From Acidimicrobiales bacterium (GTDB taxonomy: Bacteria; Actinomycetota; Acidimicrobiia; Acidimicrobiales; GCA-2861595), in assembly GCA_030448025.1 (NCBI GenBank), contig JAUJNQ010000002.1, forward strand, positions 406,971 through 470,970: a stretch of 64,000 nucleotides of DNA, read 5' to 3'. Below are positions 1-8,710 of this stretch, piece after piece. A program made the position numbers and the translations under genes. The notes beneath the pieces are model-generated. The model ran no database searches. It worked only from the letters and a program-made list of their open reading frames with translations, and was not told the DNA's origin. Position 1 is the stretch's first letter. Every line of letters begins with the position of its first letter.

Positions 1-895
1 CGGCGGCGAGCCCCGGCCAAAGGTCACCGAAGGTGAGGTCCGAGGGGTCACCCAGCGCCCGGAGCTGCGCCGCCCGTCCTCCCGTGGCGGCGAGGGCGGC
101 GGTTAGCGCGCCCCGGCAGTCGGGATCGAGGGGCCCGGCGCCTCGCAGCGTCCCCGAAGCAAGGTCATCGAGAAGGTCCGGCCAGCGGTCGACGATGACC
201 TGGCGCAAGCGCAGCAGGGTGGACGGGTTCGCCGTGGCCATCGCCGTGAGGTTGCGCTCCGCGAGGGCGAGGGCGGCGATGGAGTAGTAGCGGGCGTCGT
301 AGTCGGCGATGGTGAGCGTGACGGGCGGGACGATGTAGCGGCGACGGATGATTCCCGGCATGCCTTCGAGGATCATCCCGCTGGCCGAGCCGAACGGCAT
401 GCCACTGGGACCATGACCCTCGACGGCCGGACCGCCGATGCCGAGGATCCGACCCGACAGGGACCCGGTGGCGGCGTGGACCATGGTGGCCAGGAGCCGT
501 TGAGCCTTCGCTTGGCGGTTCAGGCCGGTCGGGGTCACCGGGATGTTTTTCGGCTCGCCGGTGGTGCCGCTGGTGATGGCGTACATGATGGGCGCCTCGG
601 CCGTGAGGACCGCTTCGCCTGTGGTCTGCTGACGCTCGATGTGCGGGCGGAGCCCTTCGTAGTCGTTGACCGGTACTGCCTTGGCGAACTCGCCGTGACC
701 CCGGATCGAGCCGAAGCCTTGTGAGCGCCCGAACGTGGTGTCGGTGTTGCGGGCGAGAATCTCGGCCAGGACCTTTGCCTGCGTCCCGGCGGGGTTGGCG
801 GACTGCTCGGTCAGCTCACCCCATAGTGTCCGGCGTCGCCAGCGCATGCCCAGGTCCAGGGCCGCACCGCTGAAGGCGTCCATCAACTTGGTCAT
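1..895 (-). CDS. GH3-family acyl-adenylating enzyme (3' end outside window)
   Basis: This gene is absent from the ORF track because its stop lies beyond the window. Reading the minus strand from an ATG at 895 gives about 298 residues with no stop. The segment TFGRSQGFGSI, then PIMYAITSGTTGEPKNIPVT about 100 residues in, matches the GH3 (auxin-responsive promoter family) adenylate-forming enzymes, the second part being the ATP/AMP-binding motif. GH3 proteins activate carboxylic acids as acyl-adenylates and transfer them to an acceptor such as an amino acid. Bacterial members are poorly characterised and the substrate here is unknown. The start overlaps the stop of the upstream hydroxylase gene (ATGA), so the two are probably co-translated. 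Family assignment is fairly sure; function is inference. Confidence 0.8.
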   Translation of the reverse strand, partial: MTKLMDAFSGAALDLGMRWRRRTLWGELTEQSANPAGTQAKVLAEILARNTDTTFGRSQGFGSIRGHGEFAKAVPVNDYEGLRPHIERQQTTGEAVLTAEAPIMYAITSGTTGEPKNIPVTPTGLNRQAKAQRLLATMVHAATGSLSGRILGIGGPAVEGHGPSGMPFGSASGMILEGMPGIIRRRYIVPPVTLTIADYDARYYSIAALALAERNLTAMATANPSTLLRLRQVIVDRWPDLLDDLASGTLRGAGPLDPDCRGALTAALAATGGRAAQLRALGDPSDLTFGDLWPGLAA

Positions 896-2301
896 GACGA
901 CGCGACGGCCCGCCGGAAGGGGGCGGCGACCTGCCCGACGAAGGTCGTCGGATAAGACGGTTCGCCATTGCCGAGCTCGCCGACCTCGCGATCGGCGGGC
1001 AGGTACCGCGTGCCGAAAAGCGTGTCCCAGATGATGAGCTTGTTGCCGTAGTTGTGGTTGGCGTCGCGGAGGTCGGCCGCGTGGTGCCACCGGTGCAGTT
1101 CGGGCCCGGCGATCAGCTGGTTGAGCGGACCGAGCCGCACGTCGCAGTTGGAGTGCTGGAAGAAGCCGTTCACCGCATAGAAGACGTAGTAGCCGGCCAG
1201 GACCCGGGGGTCGACGCCGAGAATGACGAACGGGAGCGTTTCAACGAGGGACTGAAGTACCTCGTCCAGGGGGTGGAAGCGACCGACGTTGAGCCAGTAG
1301 AGCCGGTCGGGTGAGTGATGGATGGCGTGGAGCCCCCAGAGGGTCGGGCTGTTGTGCGTGGCCCGGTGCAGCCAGTAGCGGAAAAAGTCCGCCACGATGA
1401 GCATCAGCGCCACCTGCACGATGCCGGGAAGGCGGTGAGGCCACAGGTGGTCCACCTCCCAGACCGAATCGGCGAACGCACTGGCGCACAGCGCGAAGGC
1501 GATCCCTGCGAAAGCCGGGACGACCATCTGCACCACGGCCATGAAGGCCATGTCGGTCGTGACCGTGCCGCGGTCGGGTCCCCATGCCGCCCGGTACGGC
1601 CAACGCTGCTCCACAACCGTGATCAGGATCGCCGCAACAAGGATCGGACCGTAGGCGGCGACGGCGGTGGGGGTGCCGCTCCGGTCCAGCAGGTAGAAGG
1701 CGACACAGGCACCGATCGACACCAGGGGATAGAGGAGAACCCGCGGCGCTGCCGCCGGCATCGTCCAGCCGCCGGACTCGTGATGCATCCAGGTGAAGAG
1801 GAAGCTGGCAAGAACGAGGTGGAAGATCGTCGGGAGCCGAGCGTCGAGCCACCCCCCGTCGGTGGCGAAGGTGAGACCGGCGATCAACCGGAAGGCCATC
1901 ACCGCGAGGTAGATGACTGCGAGGGCAGAGACTGCCCGTCGCCATTCCTGCGGCAGGCGGCGCTGGCCTCGGCTGACGGCTCGGACCACCCGGAGCTGCC
2001 CAGCGACGATCACCAACTGCAACGCGACGAGGACCGCGTACGGGAGCGCGCCGCTCTGCCATTCCTCGAAGCCAGGCAGGACGTCGACGGGGTGGAAGTA
2101 CTGGATGAGCTGGACAACGACACGACCGACGAACAACACGGCCAGCAGCGCCAGGAGGCGGGCGTGGAACCGCGAACTGCCGGCACGCTCCGTCGGCTTT
2201 CTTTGTTCCGCTTTGGCGGTTGGGATCTTTCCCGACTCGGTCCCGGGTTCGTACGGTGATGCCACATCGGCACCATAAGCGTGGATCACGTCTGGGGGCA
2301 T
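892..2301 (-). CDS. sterol desaturase / fatty acid hydroxylase family membrane protein
   Basis: Integral membrane di-iron oxygenase of the sterol desaturase superfamily. Several hydrophobic segments come first, followed by the histidine clusters RYWLHRATHN, GLHAIHHS and ELHRWHHA that bind the di-iron centre, and a C-terminal NYGNKLIIWDTLFGT motif typical of the family. It should use O2 to hydroxylate or desaturate a lipid at the membrane. The track begins at 2379, but the ATG at 2301 is preceded by AGGGGA at good spacing and gives about 469 residues, so I prefer it. The stop overlaps the start of the GH3-type gene, suggesting a two-gene lipid-modification operon. The substrate cannot be read from sequence. 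Confidence 0.82.
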   Translation of the reverse strand: MPPDVIHAYGADVASPYEPGTESGKIPTAKAEQRKPTERAGSSRFHARLLALLAVLFVGRVVVQLIQYFHPVDVLPGFEEWQSGALPYAVLVALQLVIVAGQLRVVRAVSRGQRRLPQEWRRAVSALAVIYLAVMAFRLIAGLTFATDGGWLDARLPTIFHLVLASFLFTWMHHESGGWTMPAAAPRVLLYPLVSIGACVAFYLLDRSGTPTAVAAYGPILVAAILITVVEQRWPYRAAWGPDRGTVTTDMAFMAVVQMVVPAFAGIAFALCASAFADSVWEVDHLWPHRLPGIVQVALMLIVADFFRYWLHRATHNSPTLWGLHAIHHSPDRLYWLNVGRFHPLDEVLQSLVETLPFVILGVDPRVLAGYYVFYAVNGFFQHSNCDVRLGPLNQLIAGPELHRWHHAADLRDANHNYGNKLIIWDTLFGTRYLPADREVGELGNGEPSYPTTFVGQVAAPFRRAVASS

Positions 2302-2521
2302 CCGGGATTCCCCTCGTTGCCGGCTGGGGAACCCCCTATTGGATGGCGAGGACATGTGAAGTCGGCGGCGCCCTCCCACTTAGCGACTCCGTTGGGAACG
2401 CTCGGGAACGGCACGAGTGTGGCGCGAGGTATCGCGACCGCGAGGGCGCACCGAACCTTGCATCGCTCGTGGCATGGCCTGCCTTCGACCGCTGTTCGAC
2501 CGCGCGGGTTCCTATTTCTAC

Positions 2522-4044
2522 TTACGTGTCGTCGAGACCACCGCCGCCCCCGCCCTCGGCAGGTTCCGCAATCGGGGCGAGCGCTCTAAGCAGCGTCGCG
2601 TCGAGCGTCTTTGGCGACCAGCCGCCCGGGCGGGTGAGCGCGTCAGTGAGCACCTCGCGCAGCAGCTTCACGGCGACGTCGCAGTGTCGTATGTGCTGTC
2701 GCCGAGGGTCATTCGTCGCGAACGATCGCCGGGCGTGCCGTGGACGACTGCTGACCGGTGTGAGTACACCTTCCTTACCAACTCGTAGACCGTCTGTGCG
2801 TCAGCGGGATCGCTCGCGCGAGTTGCAAGAGCAGTTGCCGCCCGCAGCGCAAGGCGGTGCGAGAGTTCGTCGCGTCCCTCGCTGAGCAAGGCTTCCAGGC
2901 CGATACACGCGTCGATGGTTCGATCGTCGTCGGTTGCCCGCAGAGCCGCCAAAGACAGTCGCCGCGCCGCGAGCCGGACGTGTGCCGCGGCCGCACGCAA
3001 CGAGGACACGAGGGCCGGGACCAGTTGCAGGGCCTCGTTGGAGATCGGGTTTGGCGCTCGCAGCCAGCCGTAGTCGTCGAACGAGTCGGGGTAGCGGCGA
3101 AAGGTTGCCACCGTCGTCAACGGGGGGAGGTCGTAGTCCCACCGATCGGCCCAGCCGAGCGGACGACGGAGCACCTGCGCGTACCCGACGTCGATGTGGG
3201 TGGCGATGCGCAGCGCCTCGCATACGAGATCGGCGTCGTCCAGCGGAACCGGTTCGTTGTCTCGGCCAAACAGCCTCGGTCCCGGTCCTGGATTGGAGAG
3301 CTGGCGTCCGGACACGACCAGCGCGTGGGTCGCGGCACCAATCACGGTGTCGGGGACGCTCGTGATCGAGTAGTCGCCTGGGGCTCTCGCTGCCTGTGTT
3401 GCAGCGTCCATCGGTTCGATGCGGGTCGTGGCGTCGACGACCAAGACCTGACCGAGTTCGAAGGCGGTAAGCACGAGCGGGATGACGTACTCGACCGGGA
3501 GCGGATCGAGGAGCCACGCTCGCTCACGTTCCAGGTACAAGGGAAGTAGGGCGTCCTCGGTCGCCACCCCAGTTGCGCGAGCACGGTCGAGCAGGGATAG
3601 GGCGAGGTCTGCCACCTGGATTTCAAGCATCCGGTCCTCGATGTCAGCCCTGCCGGTCGCAGTGGCGATCGCCACCCGAGCGCGCAGGTCGTCGTGTGCG
3701 CGGACGTACAAGATGAGCGCGGCGAGTTCTGGAACATCGCTGTAGGCGATCGGCTTGAGCTGATCCCTCTTCGGTCCGAACAGCGCGGAAAAGTCGGTTG
3801 GCGCGTCGTCATGTGGGAACAGGCGAGAGCGGCTGAGGTTGGGCCAGCCGCGGTCGAATGCGGTGACGGACGGCAGCTCAATGCTTGGACGCCATCCACC
3901 ACGCTCGAGCTGTCGGTCGGCAGCGGCGCCGGCTGCCCACACGGCTGCTCGAGTTAGGTTCCAAAGCTCGGGCTCGATCGGCTGTACGCCAACGTTCGCG
4001 GGCGCGACGGGCGGCTGCGCGACATCGTCTATTCGAGAACCCAC
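2522..4044 (-). pseudogene. Apea-like HEPN domain protein with C-terminal frameshift
   Basis: The open frame stops at 2668. Its last 80 residues include DACIGLEALLSEG, ELSHRLALRAA and VYSHRSAVVHG, the hallmark of Apea-like HEPN domains (Rx4-6H ribonuclease-type motif RSAVVH). Just before that stop the other frame continues as VAVKLLREVLTDALTR and LDATLLRALAPIAE up to a TAA at 2522, exactly the helix expected after the HEPN motif. A one-base frameshift near 2675-2690 is therefore likely, either real or a sequencing error. The N-terminal 350 residues form an unassigned region. The listed start at 4179 gives low-complexity sequence; a GTG at 4044 after GGGGAG is more likely. HEPN proteins are often RNases in defence or toxin systems; the role here is inferred. 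Confidence 0.6.
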
Positions 4045-4476
4045 TAACCCATGATCTCCCCATCGGGCCTCGCCGCGCGCTGGACGGGATTGTCGGCTGC
4101 GCCGCCTGCCACAGATCGACGCTTCTCGTGCGGTTCTCAGCCATGGGCGGGGACACTGGGCACCGCCGGAGTACGGCACGGGTTGGGCGCGAGGTAACCG
4201 CGCCGTACATGGGCGCCTGGCCTCCCGCCCGAGGCAGCCTCCGGCCGGCGATCAGGGGCAGTTCCGACCCTCTTTGTAACCGCGCAGTAGTTGGCACATT
4301 CCCGCTCGACTACGCGCCGGCCGCGGCGGCACGTGGTGTCCGGTTACCGATGCTGCTCACTCCCACATACGCCGTGGTCAGACGCTGCTTTCGTCCAATC
4401 AGCGCTCACGCGGCGACGCACCCCGATCTGAACTTGGGGGATCGGGGCTACAACGCAGCCGCCGCACCAGGCGGCT
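4045..4476. other. intergenic region, no gene recognised
   Basis: About 430 bases between the HEPN-type gene and the end of the relaxase-remnant gene. ORFs on both strands are shadows without recognisable motifs. I see no tRNA, no repeat of the tRNA-Ala 3' end that could be a distal attachment site, and no clear terminator. Confidence 0.5.
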
Positions 4477-5784
4477 CTAGGGCTCGCTGAACACCCGGAT
4501 GTCGCGCCACATGTTCTCGTGGCTCTGGTGCACCTCACGGACCCAGGCGGGCACGGCGCTCCAATCGACGGTCACCTCGCGCTCTCCCCATCCAACCCGC
4601 ACAATCCGGCGATCGCCAGCGAAATCGGCGACCAAGTCGCGGCGGACGAACAGCAGGTGTCCGCGCCACGGTTCCTCCGCGCGGAAGGTCGCCGACGCAC
4701 GGACCCCGTCGAAGCCGACAAGATCCAAGGTGCCGGGCAGCTGACGAAGCCCGAACCGGGCAGCGAACTCGAACGACGGCACGTCATAAGACCGCGTCAG
4801 CACCGTCGGTGAGCCGCCTTCACCGGTCGAGAGCTCTACGGCCACCTGCCCGAGCCCGATGCCTTCGTCGCGCCAGTCACGACGCAACGCAGGACGGGAG
4901 TAGGTGTCATCGTCACCGTCCTCGAAGCGCACCTCGAACCTGGGGCTCCACGGCACCTCCCCGGCGAACACACCACGGACTGTCGGGAGCTCAGGAAAAA
5001 AGTCGTTCCCGAGGTACTTGAGCCCGCCGATCATCTCGAGTGCGGGATCCACATCGGCAGGCTCCAAAAGGAGCGTGCGGAAGAACCCCCAGACGCGCCG
5101 CCCGTCACGCTTATGCTCCAAGAACCCCTCGACCAGCAGCCACCCGCCGGCGACGCCGTAGATCTCCTCAGGTGACCACAACTCCGCTGGCACGTGCACC
5201 GCACCGGTCCGGAGCCACACCTCGTCGGCCATCGATGCGGTAGGCGCCCACTCCGGGAGCGGGAGGGGAAGGACCGGGGGTTCATCGGGGAACGACGGGT
5301 CGATGTCGGGCGTCACGTTCCGCGCACCCCCGACCCGCTGGTCCCGAATCCGCCCGGCATCAGCGAGACGGCCGATCAGCTCGAAGTACGCGATCCAGCC
5401 GTACTTCGCCGCTCGGCCCTCCACGAATGCCAGCGCCTGCGCCACCGCCTCCACGTGGGCCCGGACCACCACCGAGGAGATCTGCGGGCTCCCGAAGGCC
5501 CACAGCAGCGACACCGACTTGGGGGCGGAGAAGGTGGCGTCGAAGGCCATGTCCCGCCGCCCCCGCTTGCCGGCCAGCAGGTCTGTCCCCACCTCGGGGT
5601 CATGGCCGTCGACCAGAGCCCGCAGGTCGTCGTGTCCCACAACTCCGGACAGGCCCAGCTCACCGGCCCATGTCCCGGCCCACACGCCTGGGGCCTCGCC
5701 GTGGCCCAGGTAGTACTCCTCCAGCCCCTCGGCTACGGCCGAGATGGTGTACTCGGCGTCGGTGAGGGCCGCCACCCTCAACAC
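4477..5784 (-). CDS. truncated MobF (TrwC-type) relaxase N-terminus joined to unknown C-terminal region
   Basis: The first 125 or so residues are the start of a MobF conjugative relaxase: YY near the N-terminus for DNA nicking (LEEYYLGHGEAPGVWAG), LGLSGVV, and the highly conserved FDATFSAPKSVSLLWA. After VEGRAA (about 5406) the similarity ends, just before the region that should carry the three metal-binding histidines, and about 310 unrelated residues follow with no domain I can name. Nicking activity is therefore unlikely. A GTG at 5784 after GGAGGGG, overlapping the upstream stop as GTGTTGA, is a better start than the tracked 5850. It looks like a deletion or insertion scar in a mobile element and may encode a chimeric protein. 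Confidence 0.7.
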   Translation of the reverse strand: MLRVAALTDAEYTISAVAEGLEEYYLGHGEAPGVWAGTWAGELGLSGVVGHDDLRALVDGHDPEVGTDLLAGKRGRRDMAFDATFSAPKSVSLLWAFGSPQISSVVVRAHVEAVAQALAFVEGRAAKYGWIAYFELIGRLADAGRIRDQRVGGARNVTPDIDPSFPDEPPVLPLPLPEWAPTASMADEVWLRTGAVHVPAELWSPEEIYGVAGGWLLVEGFLEHKRDGRRVWGFFRTLLLEPADVDPALEMIGGLKYLGNDFFPELPTVRGVFAGEVPWSPRFEVRFEDGDDDTYSRPALRRDWRDEGIGLGQVAVELSTGEGGSPTVLTRSYDVPSFEFAARFGLRQLPGTLDLVGFDGVRASATFRAEEPWRGHLLFVRRDLVADFAGDRRIVRVGWGEREVTVDWSAVPAWVREVHQSHENMWRDIRVFSEP

Positions 5785-6488
5785 GGGTCGGCCCCTCCCC
5801 CGCCGCTGCCACCAAGGCCGGCCGCATCGGCCTCCCCGGAGGGGTGGCAACTGTCTGGAGTTCGAATCGGTGAGATTGCGTAGCGATGGTGGTGGTCGTC
5901 GTCGGGTTCGGTGTCGAGCTGGTCGAGTGGCGTTCTGTGCTGCGTTGAGGTCGGAGTTGGCGCTGTCGTTGATGACGTGGTGGTCGTGTCGTCTTCAGGC
6001 GCAGCGTCCTCACCGAGAAGGCTGAGTTGGGCGGCGCGTGAAACTGGGCTGTCGTCGGCGACCGGTGCCCGGCGCAAGCGCCGACGTCGTGCGCCGTCCC
6101 CAACCTCGGGACGCCCGGGCCTGTCCCCGTTCGAGGGACGCACGACTGTGCTAGTGGCGACAGGATCGGCGGCACCGAGCCGAGTCAGGCCGGAGATCGG
6201 TGTCACCACGTAGTGCGAGCCGTCGGCGGGCCGCTCGGTTGAACAGCGGAGGACGAAGCCGGCGGCGGCGAGCCTGACCAGGGCCCGGGCCACGGTGTCC
6301 TTGTCCAGGCCGAGCGCCGTTCCCAGCCGGCGCACGCTGGTGGTGGCGACCAGGCGGCCGTCTTCGCCTCGCTCGGCGCCGAGGGTCAGTTCCTCCAGCA
6401 CGGCCCAGGCCGTGGGGCCGAGCCCTGCCTTCGCGGCGCGCGCGGCGCCGGTGAGCACCACGGTCGGCTCTGGGCCGGGCTCGCTCAT
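5778..6488 (-). CDS. winged-helix DNA-binding protein of an integrative element
   Basis: A 236-residue protein. Residues 20-90 form a MarR/GntR-like winged helix (LGPTAWAVLEELTL, then VRRLGTALGLDKDTVARALVRLAAAGFVLR). The C-terminal half is low-complexity, rich in Asp, Thr, Pro and His, ending in a His/Asp run and a Gly tail. It overlaps the excisionase-like gene upstream (ATGA) and the relaxase start downstream, so the three are translationally coupled. Comparable small wHTH genes sit next to relaxases in actinobacterial integrative elements, where they probably control transfer or replication. That role is inferred from position. Confidence 0.65.
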   Translation of the reverse strand: MSEPGPEPTVVLTGAARAAKAGLGPTAWAVLEELTLGAERGEDGRLVATTSVRRLGTALGLDKDTVARALVRLAAAGFVLRCSTERPADGSHYVVTPISGLTRLGAADPVATSTVVRPSNGDRPGRPEVGDGARRRRLRRAPVADDSPVSRAAQLSLLGEDAAPEDDTTTTSSTTAPTPTSTQHRTPLDQLDTEPDDDHHHRYAISPIRTPDSCHPSGEADAAGLGGSGGGGADPC

Positions 6489-6775
6489 GGCCGGCGGCGC
6501 CGGCCCCCGTCCATGCCGCGCAACTGCGGTGCGGGTGCAGGGGGATCAGCAAGGAGGAACTGCTCGAGACGGACCCGGACCACTCGCAGGCAGCGGCCAA
6601 GGCGGACCACGGGGAGGCCCTCTCGCCCGCCGGTGGCCTCGAAGCGGGCGGCCAGCTCATAGGCCGTCCGGCGGCCAATGCGCAGCAGGGCCGCTGCCTC
6701 CTCGATGGTGAGCAGGTCGGCGACGTCGTTGGACAGGACGCTGGCTCGGCTGTGGGGCTCGGGGTGCTCCGCCAC
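6485..6775 (-). CDS. excisionase / MerR-type helix-turn-helix protein
   Basis: A 96-residue protein with an excisionase-type HTH: DLLTIEEAAALLRIGRRTAYELAARFEA, followed by LPVVRLGRCLRVVRVRLEQFL, the usual wing. Such proteins bend att-site DNA and direct the integrase to excision, or act as regulators. It starts at a GTG that lies only about 8-10 bases beyond the -10 hexamer of a good promoter, so its mRNA is probably near-leaderless, common in actinobacteria. It is the first gene of the minus-strand operon with the winged-helix and relaxase genes and diverges from the XRE repressor. Confidence 0.75.
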   Translation of the reverse strand: MAEHPEPHSRASVLSNDVADLLTIEEAAALLRIGRRTAYELAARFEATGGREGLPVVRLGRCLRVVRVRLEQFLLADPPAPAPQLRGMDGGRRRRP

Positions 6776-6783
6776 GGCCGGGG

Positions 6784-6812
6784 AAGTTACGCCCTTGTCA
6801 TTCCCTGGTCAA
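6784..6812 (-). promoter_or_regulatory. predicted promoter of the excisionase operon
   Basis: On the minus strand TTGACC (6807-6812) and TAACTT (6784-6789) are separated by exactly 17 bases and point at the GTG of the excisionase gene. The predicted transcription start lies within about 3 bases of the start codon. It overlaps the divergent promoter of the XRE gene, so the two probably compete. Confidence 0.55.
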
Positions 6813-6822
6813 CGGGTAGAAT
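6795..6822 (+). promoter_or_regulatory. predicted promoter of the XRE repressor gene
   Basis: TTGTCA (6795-6800) and TAGAAT (6817-6822) with a 16-base spacer lie upstream of the XRE gene on the plus strand. The expected transcript starts near 6829 and runs through the 10-bp repeat array to the ATG at 6891. It physically overlaps the minus-strand promoter. Confidence 0.5.
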
Positions 6823-6840
6823 TACGGGGTCATGTACTCA

Positions 6841-6890
6841 TGGACACCAGGGGACACTAGGGGTTACCAGCGAGTACCAACGGACACTAG
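6841..6890 (+). repeat. five tandem 10-bp repeats (putative operator array)
   Basis: Five consecutive decamers, tggacaccag, gggacactag, gggttaccag, cgagtaccaa and cggacactag, share an nGGACACYAG or nRGTACCAR core. The preceding decamer (catgtactca) is a weak sixth copy. The 10-base period puts each copy on the same helix face. The array ends exactly at the ATG of the XRE gene, as expected for cooperative autoregulation. Confidence 0.6.
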
Positions 6891-7547
6891 ATGAACGAGA
6901 AAAAATCTTCGCCGAGGTCGCCTCGCAAGGCCCCAGAGGCTCGATATCGGGGCATGACGCCCAACCAGGTGGTGGCCTACAACCTCCTGCGGGCCCGCCA
7001 GCTCCGGGGCTTGACCCAGGACCAGGCCGCCGCCGCCCTCGAGCCCTACCTCGGACTGCGCTGGTCCAAGGCCAGCTTCTCCCAGGCTGAGCGATCCGTG
7101 GGGGGGAAGTTCGTGCGCCAGTTCGACGCCGACGAGGTGGTGGCCTTCGCCCGGGGCTTCGAGCTGCCCGTCACCTGGTTCTTCATGCCGCCTCCTGCGT
7201 GGAAGGACGGCGCCCCGGTCAAGCTCAGCACCCCCGACGCCCGGCGATTCGGCACCGAGCTGGCCCTGCTGGTCGACCTGGTCTTCGGGGACGACAGCCA
7301 CCACTGTCAACTTCTCGAAGCACGGCTGGCCGAGTTCCTGGACTCGCTCGGCCCCGACCGCCTCACGCAGGCGCAGGAGCAAATAGCCGGCGCCGCCCTG
7401 CGAGCCGCTGGGATCGTGCGACACCGGCTCGGTGATGTCGAACAGTGGGAGGAGTCGCTACGGGCAGTAGCCGATCACCTTGGCGGGCTGCGGAGGCAGC
7501 TGGAGGGGTCTGTGGGTGAGGCGGCAGAGAAGGACGGAGAACGCTGA
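6891..7547 (+). CDS. XRE-family helix-turn-helix regulator of the integrative element
   Basis: A 218-residue protein. The N-terminal Cro/C1-type HTH spans about residues 25-90 (VAYNLLRARQLRGLTQDQAAAAL, SKASFSQAERSV, then ADEVVAFARGFELPVTWFF), followed by a helical C-terminal half. The layout matches repressor-like regulators of actinobacterial integrative elements. It is transcribed away from the excisionase operon across a shared control region with a 10-bp repeat array, and the integrase follows 28 bases downstream on the same strand. It probably represses excision genes and itself; that is inference from the arrangement. Confidence 0.78.
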   Translation: MNEKKSSPRSPRKAPEARYRGMTPNQVVAYNLLRARQLRGLTQDQAAAALEPYLGLRWSKASFSQAERSVGGKFVRQFDADEVVAFARGFELPVTWFFMPPPAWKDGAPVKLSTPDARRFGTELALLVDLVFGDDSHHCQLLEARLAEFLDSLGPDRLTQAQEQIAGAALRAAGIVRHRLGDVEQWEESLRAVADHLGGLRRQLEGSVGEAAEKDGER

Positions 7548-7575
7548 TGACGGCGATCGCGGAGGGAGTTCAGTC

Positions 7576-8709
7576 ATGGCTGTGAAGAGACTGTCGAGCG
7601 GAAAATGGGAGGCGTCGTACCGCGACCCGGTGGGTCGTGAGCGGATCAAGACCTGTCGCACGCGCGCCGAGGCGGACCGATGGCTCGCCGGCGTGAAGAC
7701 GGACATGGGACGAGGCGACTACATCGACCCGCGCCTTGCTCGCTCACGGTTCGGGGAGTGGGCCGAGGAATGGCTGGCGACGACAACGCACCTGAAGGCG
7801 AAGACCCGAGTCGACTACGAAGGAATGCTCCGTTGTCATGTCCTCCCGGCGTTCCGCGATCGGCCCATCGCCACCATCCAGCAGGTGGACGTTCGCCATT
7901 TCATCGCTGTGATGGCGGAGTCCGGGGCAGCAGCGGGCACCATCCGATCGGCCCGCAAGGTGCTCCGCCTGGTGCTGGCCACGGCCCAGAGCGCTGGGGC
8001 CGTCAAGGCGAACCCTTGCGACGGCGTGAAGGTGGGCCAGTCTCCGAAGGACGAGATGATCTTCCTGACCGCCGAGCAGGTTGAGAGGCTGGCCACCAGC
8101 ATCCGGCCGCCTTATGACACGCTCGTCCGCTTCGCGGCCTACACCGGTCTCCGGGCTGGCGAGGTCGGCGCCCTGAGGGTCGGGCGCCTGGAATTGCTGC
8201 GGGGACGGGTGCAGGTGGCCGAGTCGGTGACCGAGGTGCAGGGTCGGGGGCTTGTGTTCGGACCGACGAAGACCTACGAGCGTCGGGCGGCTCCCCTACT
8301 GCCCTCGGTGCGAGACGAGCTCGGTGCCATCCTCGCCGGACGGCCAGCTGATCCTGCCGCGTTCGTGTTCACCGCTCCAGAAGGCGGGCCTCTGCGCCAC
8401 AAGAACTTCTACCGGCGCCTCTTCAAGCCGGCCGTGTTGGCCGCCGACCTGCCCCAGGGGACGCGTTTCCATGACCTACGCCACACTTGCGCAGCGCTGA
8501 TGATCGCCCTCGGCGCTCATCCCAAGGCCATCCAGGAACGCCTCGGGCACTCGTCGATCACGGTCACCCTCGACCGCTACGGTCATCTCTTCCCATCCCT
8601 TGACGAGGCCCTCACGGCCCGCCTGGACGAGATGCGCCAGGACGCTCTCGCCGCACTGGGCAATCGGCCGCCGGCCGGGTTGGCCGCGGTCCGTAAACTG
8701 GGGGACTGA
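7576..8709 (+). CDS. tyrosine-family site-specific integrase
   Basis: Tyrosine recombinase of about 377 residues. The ATG at 7576 follows GGAGGGAG and is preferred over the tracked start at 7480. It has an arm-binding N-terminus (SGKWEASYRDPVGRERIKTC), a SAM-like core-binding domain (about residues 60-140), and a catalytic domain with the conserved Arg in AYTGLRAGEVGAL, HDLRHTCA, GHSSITVTLDRYGH and the nucleophilic Tyr in DRY. All catalytic residues are present, so the enzyme looks intact. It lies less than 800 bases from the 3' end of tRNA-Ala(TGC), the likely attachment gene. The element's relaxase is truncated, so it may still excise but probably cannot conjugate by itself. Confidence 0.92.
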   Translation: MAVKRLSSGKWEASYRDPVGRERIKTCRTRAEADRWLAGVKTDMGRGDYIDPRLARSRFGEWAEEWLATTTHLKAKTRVDYEGMLRCHVLPAFRDRPIATIQQVDVRHFIAVMAESGAAAGTIRSARKVLRLVLATAQSAGAVKANPCDGVKVGQSPKDEMIFLTAEQVERLATSIRPPYDTLVRFAAYTGLRAGEVGALRVGRLELLRGRVQVAESVTEVQGRGLVFGPTKTYERRAAPLLPSVRDELGAILAGRPADPAAFVFTAPEGGPLRHKNFYRRLFKPAVLAADLPQGTRFHDLRHTCAALMIALGAHPKAIQERLGHSSITVTLDRYGHLFPSLDEALTARLDEMRQDALAALGNRPPAGLAAVRKLGD

Positions 8710-8710
8710 G

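Noticed and set aside
4180-4480. search for a second copy of the tRNA-Ala 3' end as distal attachment site
   Set aside because: No segment matching TCGTGGGTTCGAGTCCC was seen here or elsewhere in the window.
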